From positions 1-33,008 of IMG/VR virus record IMGVR_UViG_3300025168_000333: a stretch of 33,008 nt of DNA; one strand, written 5' to 3'. Below are positions 14,037 to 23,151 of the stretch, piece after piece. Under the pieces are notes generated by a model. The model had not been told where the DNA came from. It ran no database searches and saw only the letters and a program-made list of their open reading frames with translations. The DNA is from a virus. The position numbers and the translations under genes were made by a program. The number at the start of each line of letters is the position of its first letter. Position 1 is the stretch's first letter.

Positions 14037-14642
14037 TTAAAGTTTTTTTGCTTCATTCATTACGTTTCGCATCTTTTCAGCCATTTCGTAGTGGTCTGTA
14101 GATACAAACGGGTTAGGTACTTTTTTGGTTGGTGCAACCTTTGGCGTTGCTGCCATTTTTTCAATGATGTCTGTAACCAAGCCAACCGCTTCGGTTACCT
14201 CGTCAACGTTCTTCTTTGAAGCGAAGGCCGCAGCGTCTATTTCAGATTTAATAAGGTTTGAAACAGCCCCTAATATATCTTCTTTGAAAGCGTCTGCATC
14301 AAAAGGTTCTGCTGCATATTCTTCTTCTTTCTTCTTCGCTTCTTCTTCTTCCGTTACTTCTTCTTCAACCTCAGGCTCTAAAACTTCGACTATAATACCA
14401 CCTTCAGTCCTTACCACTACACCGCTTTCTAGTTCATGTGCTGCGTCAGGTGCTTCGGTAACGTCACCGTTTTCTGTCATAACTCCAACCGTTGCGCCTA
14501 CTTCAATAGCGGGCTCAATTCTTACGATTGAACCATCTGCTAGCTTCGCGTCTTCAAATGATTCTTTAGTCGCTTCTGTTTCTGAAAACAATAGCTTCTT
14601 AATTTCGGGTAACTTCCCCGTTACAAGTTCTGTGATATTCAT
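14037..14642 (-). CDS. Capsid scaffold-like protein
   Basis: A 201-residue protein with a beta-rich N-terminal half, a long Glu/Lys stretch (residues about 91-110, EVEEEVTEEEEAKKKEEEYA) and helical C-terminal segments. This composition, the helical C-terminus and the position between protease and major capsid genes are typical of scaffolding proteins that guide prohead assembly and are then degraded. The acid tract is coded by GAA/GAG triplet runs (about 14310-14370). No enzyme motif is seen. A long frame on the opposite strand is a shadow of these repeats. Confidence 0.68.
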   Translation of the reverse strand: MNITELVTGKLPEIKKLLFSETEATKESFEDAKLADGSIVRIEPAIEVGATVGVMTENGDVTEAPDAAHELESGVVVRTEGGIIVEVLEPEVEEEVTEEEEAKKKEEEYAAEPFDADAFKEDILGAVSNLIKSEIDAAAFASKKNVDEVTEAVGLVTDIIEKMAATPKVAPTKKVPNPFVSTDHYEMAEKMRNVMNEAKKL

Positions 14643-14688
14643 GAATAGTGCTTTGAAAGTAAATAGAAAATTAATTCAATTGTGCCAC

Positions 14689-15264
14689 TTAGCCATTCAT
14701 TGAAGAAACAATCGCCTCAATAATTTCGCGGTCTATTGTCATTTCACGGTCTTCATTGAACAGGCCTTCTACAGAGAACCCTTTGAAATCGCCCGATTTT
14801 ACTTGCTGCCAAACGTCATCATTTTCCACTTTAAACGAACCGAACCAAGACCCTTCAGGTAGTTGCTCATACCCTTTAGGTGTTTGCTTCATGTCATCTA
14901 TAATAAAAGACTCAAACATAAATACCCCGTCAAGGGCTGTTTCGTGCATCTCATTAACGCTATTGGTGCGCCCTTGCTTCATATATCTATAGACAATTTT
15001 GCGTATTGTAGAGGCGTTAAAAACAACGTAGTATTCACGCCCTTCATCGTCCCTTCTGTATATCGGGAAATCAGCCACCATTAACGGCCCTGATATAATT
15101 CGTTTTTCTTCGCTCGTTACTTCAAATCTGTACGGTTTTGGTTGGTTTTTAAAGGCCATCCATTCGCGTTCAATCGCGGGGGTGTCTACTAAGGCAACCG
15201 CCTCAACGCCCGCTTCTTGATTCTCGTCTATCGTAAGATATATTACAGGTAGTTTGTCATCCAT
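14689..15264 (-). CDS. Prohead protease, XkdF type
   Basis: With the ATG at 15264 the product is 191 residues; the upstream TTG at 15273 is an alternative. It matches the XkdF-like putative serine protease domain of PBSX-type phages: GPLMVADFPIYRRDDEGREY near residues 57-76, NEMHET (histidine candidate), GVFMFESFIIDD, the GYEQLPEGSWFGSFKVEND block, and the end GDFKGFSVEGLF, where the serine in FSVEG is the likely nucleophile, as in herpes/HK97-like proteases. The enzyme should cleave scaffold and capsid proteins during maturation. It overlaps the tape measure gene by 8 bases and precedes the scaffold. Confidence 0.8.
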   Translation of the reverse strand: MDDKLPVIYLTIDENQEAGVEAVALVDTPAIEREWMAFKNQPKPYRFEVTSEEKRIISGPLMVADFPIYRRDDEGREYYVVFNASTIRKIVYRYMKQGRTNSVNEMHETALDGVFMFESFIIDDMKQTPKGYEQLPEGSWFGSFKVENDDVWQQVKSGDFKGFSVEGLFNEDREMTIDREIIEAIVSSMNG

Positions 15265-17023
15265 CAATTCCAAATGTTACTTGATTTTCAATTTGTGAAA
15301 TATTTTGTTGATTGCCCGTCATTTCAGTTTCTATTACAAATGCCTGAATCGGGGCTAGTTGTGCGCCTTGTGTATTTCCTAAGTCTGTGGTGTTGGTGCT
15401 TACTTGCTCCATGTTTGGCGCAGTCGCTGAAGCTATAGCGGTTGAAGCGTTAGCGGGGGCGGGTGCTGTTGCCCCTCCCATTGGTGCAGAATTTAAAGTT
15501 GTAACGGCTGAAGCTATACCCGCGACCACCGCAGCCACACCTGTAGCCATTGCGATGAGGTTAGCGGGGTAAGGTACACTTTGAGCCTGTGCAATAGCCC
15601 CTACAACTGCCTTCGCTGTATCAATTGCTATCTGTGCCACCGCTATAGTTTTTTGAAGCGCAATAGCTGACTTAGACTGTTCCCCGCTAGACGCTATGAG
15701 TTGGTCTAAAGATGAAAGCAAACCGCTAGCCGCATCAAAACCCGCTTCCCGTAGTGCCTTCTTTTCTGCCTCCGCGTCTTCAACTGCTTTGGCTTTGTCA
15801 TCTTCTATTTTTTGTAGTGCGTCAGCAACGGCTTGTTGATGTGCAATATCTTCTTCTGCGTACTTGGCTCGTATCTCATTTTCAAGTCGCATTTTTTCGT
15901 CATCCCTAGCCGCTTCTAGTTCGTCTAATTCTTGAAGCAAAACGCCCTGCTCTTGTGCTGCTTGAACCGCAGCAAAAAATTTAGCATCTTCTATATCAAG
16001 AACCTTGTCAACTTCCCGTTGTATTTCTTCTTCTTTACTTAAGCCCTCCCTATCAGCTAGGTAGTCATCTAGTAATTTCTGTGCGCTTATCTTAGCTTCT
16101 GCAATTTTAAACGCTGCGGCTGCTTCTGCTTCTGCTTCTGCCTGTAGTGCTTCAGTTTGCTCTTTTAGTAGTGCGGTGTTTTCTAGTATTAATGCGTTTG
16201 AACTTGTTAGCTGTTCAGACCGTTGCCCTGTTATACGCTCGTTAATTTCTTGAATTGCAACTTTGGCATTTAAAACTTCAACCTGTGCATCTATTGAAGT
16301 TGTGTTGACCGATAATTCAAGTTCAGCCAATTCCATTCGTTTATTGGCTAACGCTAATTCCTTTTCGGCTTGGTCATCTAATATCTCACCTAGCTTGGTG
16401 TTGGCTGCTTGGCGTTTTTCTATGGTTAGGGATATGTCGTCACGTATCTGTCTTTGAACTTCTGCCTCCTGTAAAGATGTGAGCATCAATAGTTGCTGTT
16501 CGGCTTCTGCTAGTTTCACCTCGTTACGCAACTTGATTATTTTGTCGGCTGTTTCTAGTGCCCCATCCCCTGCTGAAGCAACTGCGCTAGTAAAGTTTGT
16601 TAGCGCATCATATACGTCAGCTAAGGACATTGAAGACAGTTCAGAAAACGAATCTATGAGGTCGCCAACCGCATTAAATACGTTATTAAAAACAACCTCA
16701 ATCGTCATATACGCCTTACCTAGCGCGTCAACTATTTTTTGGTTAGAACCTAGTAGTTCTTTTAAAAACGTGAACGCTTCGGTTAACAGAAATATAATTC
16801 CCGCAGCCGCAGTAATAGCCTTTAACCCGCCCGCGAATTTCTTTAGACCTTTTACCGCCCCGCTTGCTCCGTTTTTTACGCTCTTGAAACCTTTGCCAAC
16901 GTTCTCACCAACTTTCTTCCCTTTGGAAGCAATGCCCCCAAGTTTGGTTTCAATTTTTTTTAGCTTACTGTCGGCATCGCCAATTTCAACGTCAACTTCT
17001 AGGGCTATTTTGCTGTCTGCCAT
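15257..17023 (-). CDS. Tail tape measure protein
   Basis: A 588-residue protein with a basic, glycine-rich N-terminus (KLGGIASKGKKVGENVGKGF), a hydrophobic segment (AITAAAGIIFLLTEAFTFL), a long alanine/glutamate coiled coil (about 170-420) and a second hydrophobic region (VVGAIAQAQS to AAVVAGIASAVTTL, about 480-515). This is the standard layout of tape measure proteins that set siphovirus tail length. The common estimate of about 0.15 nm per residue would give a tail of roughly 90 nm. It is unusual in lying immediately upstream of the prohead protease. Its start overlaps the preceding stop by one base. Confidence 0.83.
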   Translation of the reverse strand: MADSKIALEVDVEIGDADSKLKKIETKLGGIASKGKKVGENVGKGFKSVKNGASGAVKGLKKFAGGLKAITAAAGIIFLLTEAFTFLKELLGSNQKIVDALGKAYMTIEVVFNNVFNAVGDLIDSFSELSSMSLADVYDALTNFTSAVASAGDGALETADKIIKLRNEVKLAEAEQQLLMLTSLQEAEVQRQIRDDISLTIEKRQAANTKLGEILDDQAEKELALANKRMELAELELSVNTTSIDAQVEVLNAKVAIQEINERITGQRSEQLTSSNALILENTALLKEQTEALQAEAEAEAAAAFKIAEAKISAQKLLDDYLADREGLSKEEEIQREVDKVLDIEDAKFFAAVQAAQEQGVLLQELDELEAARDDEKMRLENEIRAKYAEEDIAHQQAVADALQKIEDDKAKAVEDAEAEKKALREAGFDAASGLLSSLDQLIASSGEQSKSAIALQKTIAVAQIAIDTAKAVVGAIAQAQSVPYPANLIAMATGVAAVVAGIASAVTTLNSAPMGGATAPAPANASTAIASATAPNMEQVSTNTTDLGNTQGAQLAPIQAFVIETEMTGNQQNISQIENQVTFGIDG

Positions 17024-17607
17024 TATACAATATCAGTTATTCTGTAAAGAACGTCAACTATAATTTCTGAATCCCCTGCGGTTGGGTTGCCCGCGTCAAC
17101 GAAAACAGCTAAAGCGTCACCTGTTACTATGTTTTTGTTGGTATTGTGTAAGGTGAAAGTACCTTTGCTATCAACCGTTCCTGAAATATCAAATTTAGCT
17201 TGGATGTCTGCTGCCGCTGCGCTTGAGGCTTTTAAACCCATATTGATATTGGTAGCGTATGGCGTAGTTGCATACTTTAAATAAGCCGAAGCATTTACAA
17301 CTTGAATTTCTTTGCCTGTAATTCCCGTTACTATTGTTATCGGTGTGGAGTTTAGGGCTAAAATTTGAGGTACGGTTAGCGTCACTTTCGCCCGCTTTAA
17401 TTCACCCCCGCCTGTAGCTATTTCAAGGACTCCTGACGTAGTTCTAACGTATAGCCTTTGGTCTGCATCATTCAAATACAGTTCGCCTATGTAAACGTCA
17501 TTGACGCTCCACGTGCCGTCCGTGTGGTCGGTGCTTGGTGCTACTGTTGGAACTGCGCCAATAACTGTTGAACGCTTTAGTCGTATTCTTGAATCTTGTG
17601 TTGCCAT
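17023..17607 (-). CDS. Tail fibre-like protein
   Basis: A 194-residue protein. The N-terminal half has RIRLKRSTVIGAVPTV, then YIGELYLNDADQRLYVRTTS, a repeat-type motif common near the N-terminus of phage tail fibres and other appendages. The C-terminal half is beta-rich and resembles a small jelly-roll or decoration domain (KEIQVVNASAYLKYATTPYA). It lies between the 983-residue tail protein and the tape measure gene. It could instead be a tail-tip subunit or an adaptor. The motif is clear; the exact place in the virion is inference. Confidence 0.62.
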   Translation of the reverse strand: MATQDSRIRLKRSTVIGAVPTVAPSTDHTDGTWSVNDVYIGELYLNDADQRLYVRTTSGVLEIATGGGELKRAKVTLTVPQILALNSTPITIVTGITGKEIQVVNASAYLKYATTPYATNINMGLKASSAAAADIQAKFDISGTVDSKGTFTLHNTNKNIVTGDALAVFVDAGNPTAGDSEIIVDVLYRITDIV

Positions 17608-20559
17608 TTAATTGCCTTCTATGATATAAATAGATGTTTCGCTGAATTGTGCCTGAACTGTGTTTAGCCCCCCATCGACTGTGAAGATATTTGTGCCCCC
17701 GCCTATAGGTCTAACGGTGTTCAAACCACCATCAACCACCGAACGGGAAACCTCTTGCTCATTGTTTATGTATGTAACCCCCGATTCAGTTACCGTGACC
17801 CCGTTTGTGTTTATTAGCCTAACCCTAGTGACCCCATCTTCAATTGTGTTATCGCTGCCAATAATGGTAATGTCTTCGCTTCCTTTTTTTACTCGGTTTC
17901 TGTTGCCCTGCACCATAAAAGAAGTGACCCCATCTTCAACGGTGTTATTAGTGCCGCGAACAAAGCCCCCAAATAAAGGTGAAGAATTTCCGTTTTTCTT
18001 GCCTCGTTTAGTTATGGGTCTTATTGGGTCGGCAACCCCACCACCCCCACCAATAGGAGTAGTTTCAAATTTTAGCGGTTCTTTAGTTATGACCTTAATT
18101 AGTTCAACTTTGGTTAGGCTTTCATCAAAAGGGTTGTAATTCATGACCTTGTTAATTCGCCAATAGCTGTTATCTATTACAATTTGGTCACTAAAGTCAA
18201 GTTGATGTATGTCTAACGGCTCTAAATACAAATAGGCTGTAAGTAGTTTACTGTCTTTGTTTGTGGCCTCTAGAAGCCCCCTTCTATGGTATCGGTTAAA
18301 CAGGTTGTCATTAGTATATTGAAGCGTCCCCGTGTAGCTGTTTTGTGAATAAAATAGTTCGTTTGGTATGCCGAAATTTATATCCTGTGCGGGTGCTAGG
18401 GGGTGCGTAAGGTGGCCCGCATAAGGGTATTGCAACGGGTACAACCAATCATCTAACATAGAGGCATGAATCCACTTAGGGTCTGAGTCTATTAAACCCC
18501 CATAGTATAGCACCCGAACATTGAAGTCTGTAGGTTGTGCACCTTCTTCAATATCGCTGTCATATATCTTACCAATTATCCTGTTGCTTGGGTTGTCATT
18601 GACCAACGGTGTAGGGCTGAAAGTGATTTCAGTTTTGTTGGTGTTGTTTAAAAAGTCGTTGTCAATATCGACGCGCGCCCGACCGTATGCGTGACCGTGT
18701 GCATCTTGATAACGTTCGTTGTAATAGTCTGAATCTTCGCTATAGGTGTACTCGTATTCATTGGCGGTTAATAGTGCCAACGGCTCAAGGGTCAATTCTT
18801 TGCTGTGGTCTACTTTGTGCGTCCAATCTTTTACCGTGCCCCCCTCGTAGAAGTCGTCACGGGTTTCAATAATTAAATTCCTGTTGTTGTTGGGGTCTGT
18901 AGATACATACAGGTTGAACATATTAATGACCGACAATAAAAGGTCTGACATTGCTACTTCAGGTATGTTTTCATTGAAGCTATAAGGTGCAGAATCTACT
19001 ACATTAGCCCCCACAGTTTGCTCATTTGAAAAAGACCCACTAACTACTAACCAAAGGTCATACTGTTGCCCGCTAGTATTTTCATAGAAAGCAATTTGAG
19101 GGCTAAATCCTGTAGCATTTTCTCCATCTGTAGACTGTGGAAAATGTACTGCCATAAAAATGACATCCCCATCTAAGCACTCAACCGCTTCAGCTATAAC
19201 CTCAACTGATTCTTGCCCGTAGGCAAAAGTTGGCCCTGTGAATTGGTTAATACTTATTGAAATATCTTCTTCGTGTATTGTGCTAACGTCCCAACCACCT
19301 GACGGGTTTGCCCTTCTTCTGTGGTATTTTATCTGACCGTTTAAAGATTCTCCTTGAGTAAGTCCGTAGTCATCTAGAACAGATTGAACTAATGCCGCCC
19401 ACCCGTCTGCTTGGTTTCCAAGTAATTGTTCACGCCATGTAAACTTTAGATTGCTTTTTAAGTCATATGTTCCCGCAGTTTCTTCATTAACCCTAAACGA
19501 ATAACTACCTGAATCTAAAGTTGTCCAACCATACGAGCCAACTGAAGTGTCAGGGTAAACTGTAGGATTAACCCAATAGTTACCAAAATTGGTATAAGTT
19601 CCGTTGTCAAAATTCCCATCTGTTGAGTCATTAGAAAAGCACAATAAAGCCATGCCCGTAAGGTTTGAACCTATACGTGAGTCGTTGCCAATCTCTAAAG
19701 GTATCCAACTACTAATGCCCCCGCCTGTGTTAAATACTCCACGAATTAAAACTTGCTCATTATTTAAAGATTCAAACAATGTACCAAAAGACGGCACAGA
19801 CGCTTTAAAAAGTTTTTTGGGGTCTATCTTCGCTTTTGAAGTAATAGGCACTATGAGCCTTTTAAAGAAAGCCGAAGACAAAAAACTACTTGAGTAGGTA
19901 AACCCTGCAAAAGTAAATATTCGGTCTACAATTTCTTTTAAGTAAAATGCGGGCTTAAAGTCGGTTACAAAGTATTTACGCCACCCGTCAGGATTATAGC
20001 CAACAAACTCACCATAGTCTAGCATAGGGTAGACATAACCTGAACCATAGGTAGCCGTCCAACTTGCTTGTTGGTTTGCTTGGGTGTAGTCATGGTCTAG
20101 GTCGCTGAAGTCCACATATTGAACATTGGTTTGGGTAGCCTCGTTAAATTCAAAGCCGTTTAGCTGCTTATCCCCTAGCACCCCAAAGATGTCAACCAAC
20201 CTACCGACAAAAACCACCTCATAGATATAATCGCTTTTCACGCGCTTTATCTTCCTTAACTGTAGGCTACCATTCATGACCTCGATACCGTCAGCCTGAA
20301 CGCTTGCAGACGCCTTCTTGTTAGGGTTGAAGTTTACGTCTATGTTGGGTTGTGAAGGGTCGTTTATATTCGATATGTTGAAGTCGTATATCTGACCAAA
20401 TATTTCGTCATTGTTTTGCGTTGCGGGACATTGAATTGTCTTGCTGTAGCTTGTGCTTCTTTTTTCAGGGTGTCGTATGTCTGCAATACTGTAATTGAAT
20501 GAGAAATTAAACCCCGCAAATACGTCTAGTTTCTTGCCTTCTATGTAAACCTCAGCCAC
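17608..20559 (-). CDS. Large tail/baseplate protein with repeat-rich C-terminus
   Basis: At 983 residues, the largest protein in the window. The N-terminus (FAGFNFSFNYSIADIRHPEK, then SYSKTIQCPAT) resembles large tail-associated proteins of Bacteroidota phages that likely form the tail tip hub. The last 120 residues carry repeated NTV/DGV units (GTNNTVEDGVTSFMVQGNRN, SDNTIEDGVTRV, then VDGGLNTV twice) in the style of a beta-solenoid, pointing to a host-contact region. The start is GTG, within an 8-base overlap with the previous gene. A role in adsorption or baseplate is inferred from size, position and the repeats. Confidence 0.65.
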   Translation of the reverse strand: MAEVYIEGKKLDVFAGFNFSFNYSIADIRHPEKRSTSYSKTIQCPATQNNDEIFGQIYDFNISNINDPSQPNIDVNFNPNKKASASVQADGIEVMNGSLQLRKIKRVKSDYIYEVVFVGRLVDIFGVLGDKQLNGFEFNEATQTNVQYVDFSDLDHDYTQANQQASWTATYGSGYVYPMLDYGEFVGYNPDGWRKYFVTDFKPAFYLKEIVDRIFTFAGFTYSSSFLSSAFFKRLIVPITSKAKIDPKKLFKASVPSFGTLFESLNNEQVLIRGVFNTGGGISSWIPLEIGNDSRIGSNLTGMALLCFSNDSTDGNFDNGTYTNFGNYWVNPTVYPDTSVGSYGWTTLDSGSYSFRVNEETAGTYDLKSNLKFTWREQLLGNQADGWAALVQSVLDDYGLTQGESLNGQIKYHRRRANPSGGWDVSTIHEEDISISINQFTGPTFAYGQESVEVIAEAVECLDGDVIFMAVHFPQSTDGENATGFSPQIAFYENTSGQQYDLWLVVSGSFSNEQTVGANVVDSAPYSFNENIPEVAMSDLLLSVINMFNLYVSTDPNNNRNLIIETRDDFYEGGTVKDWTHKVDHSKELTLEPLALLTANEYEYTYSEDSDYYNERYQDAHGHAYGRARVDIDNDFLNNTNKTEITFSPTPLVNDNPSNRIIGKIYDSDIEEGAQPTDFNVRVLYYGGLIDSDPKWIHASMLDDWLYPLQYPYAGHLTHPLAPAQDINFGIPNELFYSQNSYTGTLQYTNDNLFNRYHRRGLLEATNKDSKLLTAYLYLEPLDIHQLDFSDQIVIDNSYWRINKVMNYNPFDESLTKVELIKVITKEPLKFETTPIGGGGGVADPIRPITKRGKKNGNSSPLFGGFVRGTNNTVEDGVTSFMVQGNRNRVKKGSEDITIIGSDNTIEDGVTRVRLINTNGVTVTESGVTYINNEQEVSRSVVDGGLNTVRPIGGGTNIFTVDGGLNTVQAQFSETSIYIIEGN

Positions 20560-21826
20560 GTTGTCGCATATTTTTAAGTGAATACTCTAGGTCAAAAGTG
20601 TATTGCATCAACTTGTCGTTCAGGCTCGTTTTCCTTTTTATTGAACCCCCGTCTATGTTAACCGCAACAAGTTCATTGTTTATTTCCTTGTAAATTTCAG
20701 GTGAAGTGAACAAACTTTCCATCCAATCGCTTTCGGTTTCGGTTAGGTAGTTAGTATTCACCTTTATTTTCTTGGTTAATCGGGTGTCATATTGTGTGCG
20801 TCCCCTGCTTGCTTTTGTGTACTCCCAAGCATTACCCGTGAAGGTGTGTTCTTGTTGGTCATATTGCTTTCTTTTTACCCTTGTGTTCTCTTCGCTCTTC
20901 AGGTCAAAATTAAACGCATCAAAACCGCCTAGCCTGTTCATCCAATGTAGCCTGACGGGTGTATATTTTGAGCAGTTTCTGTCTATATTGAAAGTGACCC
21001 TTTCGCTTATCGGGAATGAAGTGTCCCATAATTTAATGGAGTAGCTTTTAACGTTGTTCAATACGGTCGCGGGGCTTCCACTTGAATATTGTGACGGGTT
21101 GGTTAGTGGTATGTCATAAGTACCTACAGGCACACGCAGAAACCGTTTAGTATACCCCGCTGTCATAGCGGCTGCATAGGGGTTTGACACCAAGATGTTA
21201 CTTAGCTGTGAGCCTGTTGCGTTGTAGCCTGAATAAGTAGTGAGATAGTAGCCGTTTGGGGCGTTGTCTTCTGTGCCTATGAAGTACAAGAAGGCAGACT
21301 GACCCGTATTTATGTCCCTGAACTCCGTAGACGTAGGCCCGTCTGTTAGCCACTTGTGAGCCCCTACACCTGTGTCCATTAAATAGTCTGAAGGCGTAAA
21401 GTCTAGCCAATCAATATTGTCTTGCACCCCATTCCATACGCTTTTCAATGCGTAGAAATGTCCTAACCCTTGAACCTCGTATGCTCCATCGCTGTTCACA
21501 TCTTCTTCCTGTATTAGTAAGGCGTATTCAAAATGGCTGTTAACGTTTGGGGCGTACCCTAAATGGTTTGCTGTAGGTATTGCAATGTCATGACCTAGCT
21601 TGCTTTGAAGTATTCTTGAGACGTCCACAAAAGCCCTGTGGTCACCTCCAAATTCCGAAGGTGTTGGGTAGACCCTTACTGTAGCAATCGGGGTCAATGA
21701 GCCGTTAGGAAGCACGCTGACTTTGAACCGTTTTGTAGGTGTTGAAATACCCGCCCGAAATACATAAACATTGTCATTGTATGCTAGTTGATATTCTTGG
21801 GGTTGGTCATAAGTTACTATTGCCAT
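20552..21826 (-). CDS. Tail-associated structural protein (424 aa)
   Basis: A 424-residue, mainly beta protein (TYDQPQEYQLAYNDNVYVFR near the start). It pairs with the 983-residue tail protein, overlapping its start, and follows the gp10-like gene. The C-terminus (SWMESLFTSPEIYKE-type segment with a beta-sheet tail) recalls proteins of the distal-tail group by pattern only. I cannot name a family. The likely place is the tail tip, judged by neighbours. Confidence 0.55.
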   Translation of the reverse strand: MAIVTYDQPQEYQLAYNDNVYVFRAGISTPTKRFKVSVLPNGSLTPIATVRVYPTPSEFGGDHRAFVDVSRILQSKLGHDIAIPTANHLGYAPNVNSHFEYALLIQEEDVNSDGAYEVQGLGHFYALKSVWNGVQDNIDWLDFTPSDYLMDTGVGAHKWLTDGPTSTEFRDINTGQSAFLYFIGTEDNAPNGYYLTTYSGYNATGSQLSNILVSNPYAAAMTAGYTKRFLRVPVGTYDIPLTNPSQYSSGSPATVLNNVKSYSIKLWDTSFPISERVTFNIDRNCSKYTPVRLHWMNRLGGFDAFNFDLKSEENTRVKRKQYDQQEHTFTGNAWEYTKASRGRTQYDTRLTKKIKVNTNYLTETESDWMESLFTSPEIYKEINNELVAVNIDGGSIKRKTSLNDKLMQYTFDLEYSLKNMRQRG

Positions 21827-21827
21827 G

Positions 21828-22361
21828 TTACTTGTTTAAACGTTTAGTCATTTTAGAGAATGTTATAGCGACATCTTCTTTCACCGCTTGTTCAATATCG
21901 CTTTCAATTGTGCTGCTTACTTCTTTCACGGCCTTAGTAAAAAACTTCTTCGGCTTGATACCGAATAGCTTTCTATTTCTAGCAATGGCAAAGGCTAGCC
22001 CGTCAATTTCGCTGTCGGTCATATCTTCATCCATACCCGTGAGTTTCATTGCCACGTTTCGGTAACTAAGCCACTTCTTTATAGAGTCAACGGGCGGTTG
22101 TTTTGTGAACTTGAACGGGGTATCGTATTTGACCTTTGTGCCACTAACCCCCTTGTCAATATAATCGCCATAGTCAAGCATGGTAATGAACATCTTGTAG
22201 GTCTTACCAAACAATTGAATCTTAGGTTGAACGCCTATTTTTAAACTATCCCCTAACTTACCTGAAGCAAAGATGTCTTGCTTTTGTAAGTTCTTTTGAG
22301 CCGCAGAAACATACTTTGCCCTGTATTCGTTTAGGGTGTCAATTAATTTTTCGTGCGCCAT
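21828..22361 (-). CDS. HK97 gp10-like neck/tail-completion protein
   Basis: A 177-residue protein. The middle has FITMLDYGDYIDKGVSGTKV (residues 59-78) and then PPVDSIKKWLSYRN, with a later helix LAFAIARNRKLFGIKPKKFF; this YGxYIDxG / P-x-IxxW / IxxxGIKPxxFF series is the usual signature of gp10-like minor structural proteins. These act at the head-tail joint or tail completion. Its first codons overlap the end of the -1 frame of the tail chaperone, so the frameshift product runs 23 bases into it. Confidence 0.65.
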   Translation of the reverse strand: MAHEKLIDTLNEYRAKYVSAAQKNLQKQDIFASGKLGDSLKIGVQPKIQLFGKTYKMFITMLDYGDYIDKGVSGTKVKYDTPFKFTKQPPVDSIKKWLSYRNVAMKLTGMDEDMTDSEIDGLAFAIARNRKLFGIKPKKFFTKAVKEVSSTIESDIEQAVKEDVAITFSKMTKRLNK

Positions 22362-23117
22362 TTTGTTTTGCTTGTTGGTATTCGTTTGCCTGTTTTGCCT
22401 TTTGAAATGCTATTAAGTTTAAAAACTCCCGAAGCCCTAATTCAAAAAAGTAGTTCCATTTGGTTGCGTCATTATTGCTCAAGTTGTTTACAATATTCAG
22501 CCAACCGTATCGGCTTTCAAATGTGCTAACTGATTTTCCGCTTTGGCTTTTATCACCTCTAATTTTTTCACCGAATACTCCAATATATGACTTGTGGACT
22601 TGAGATAATTGGCTAAAAAAAAAGCGGACAAAGGCTGAACAATTGACATCGGTACTTCTAGCATTTCTTTTGCTACTTCGCTATGGTTCTTGCTTTTGTA
22701 CTTGACCCGCTTCCACCCGTACCATTTTTTTTCATAAGGCACACAAAAGACAGCCATTAATTCATGAAGATTATCCATGACCTTGTCGGGGTCTTTAAGT
22801 AAGTGCATAAGTGTAATGTATTGCCCACCGTTGAAATCATAGACATCTGAAAACACTCGGTACTTTTTACCCTTGCAGAAAAACTTTTTGACCTTCTTCT
22901 GTTGTAATGGCTTGGTTAAAAAACTTAGAGCCTTCACGCATTTTGCGTATGTGGTTAAACTAAACTTTTCGATATACTCAATATCCTGACCCGTTACGAT
23001 ACTTATGATAGCCATATTTTTATCATACTCTTCAGCATCTTCATTAAGCACGGATTGAATTGCTTGGTATTCGGCAATGGTTACGCCTGACCAATCTGTA
23101 GGTATGTTAATCTTCAT
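22339..23117 (-). CDS. Tail assembly chaperone, -1 frameshift fusion (gpGT-like)
   Basis: Product made by slipping one base back at the nine-T run near 22615-22623. The first 168 codons are those of the 206-residue protein; then an open -1 frame continues for 91 codons to a TGA at 22341-22339, giving about 259 residues. The extension starts SQLSQVHKSYIGVFG and holds YGWLNIVNNLSNNDATKWNY and FELGLREFLNLIAFQKAKQA, the helical style of T-type domains. It has no stop codons and no ATG, and fills the otherwise empty space before the gp10-like gene. In lambda such a fusion (gpGT) helps load tail tube protein on the tape measure. Coordinates here ignore the slip. Confidence 0.78.
22497..23117 (-). 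CDS. Tail assembly chaperone, unshifted product (gpG-like)
   Basis: A 206-residue protein from the ATG at 23117 (an in-frame TTG at 23159 lies inside the previous gene). It begins MKINIPTDWSGVTIAEYQAI and is helical, with a basic middle (QKKVKKFFCKGKKYRVFSDV). Its C-terminal 38 codons are replaced in the frameshifted form. The position ahead of the tail genes and the frameshift fit a G-type tail chaperone, though the distance to the tape measure gene (about 5.5 kb) is larger than in lambda. The chaperone call depends largely on the frameshift and position. Confidence 0.75.
   Translation of the reverse strand: MKINIPTDWSGVTIAEYQAIQSVLNEDAEEYDKNMAIISIVTGQDIEYIEKFSLTTYAKCVKALSFLTKPLQQKKVKKFFCKGKKYRVFSDVYDFNGGQYITLMHLLKDPDKVMDNLHELMAVFCVPYEKKWYGWKRVKYKSKNHSEVAKEMLEVPMSIVQPLSAFFLANYLKSTSHILEYSVKKLEVIKAKAENQLAHLKADTVG
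22614..22620 (-). other. Slippery site for programmed -1 frameshift
   Basis: On the minus strand the reading is GCT TTT TTT TTA, so the heptamer T TTT TTA fits the X XXY YYZ rule in the right phase. It stands at the end of a nine-T run (22623-22615). After a -1 slip, translation goes on with AGC CAA and stays open for 91 codons. Confidence 0.78.
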
Positions 23118-23151
23118 CTTATTAGTAAATAGAAAACTGTTTATTTTGTAT

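Noticed and set aside
14125-14703. 192-residue open frame on the plus strand
   Set aside because: It lies opposite the scaffold gene, and its Ser-rich product reflects GAA/GAG repeats read backwards. No plus-strand gene is supported anywhere.
16479-17063. 194-residue plus-strand frame opposite the tape measure gene
   Set aside because: It is a by-product of the alanine-rich coiled coil on the other strand and has no sensible leader.
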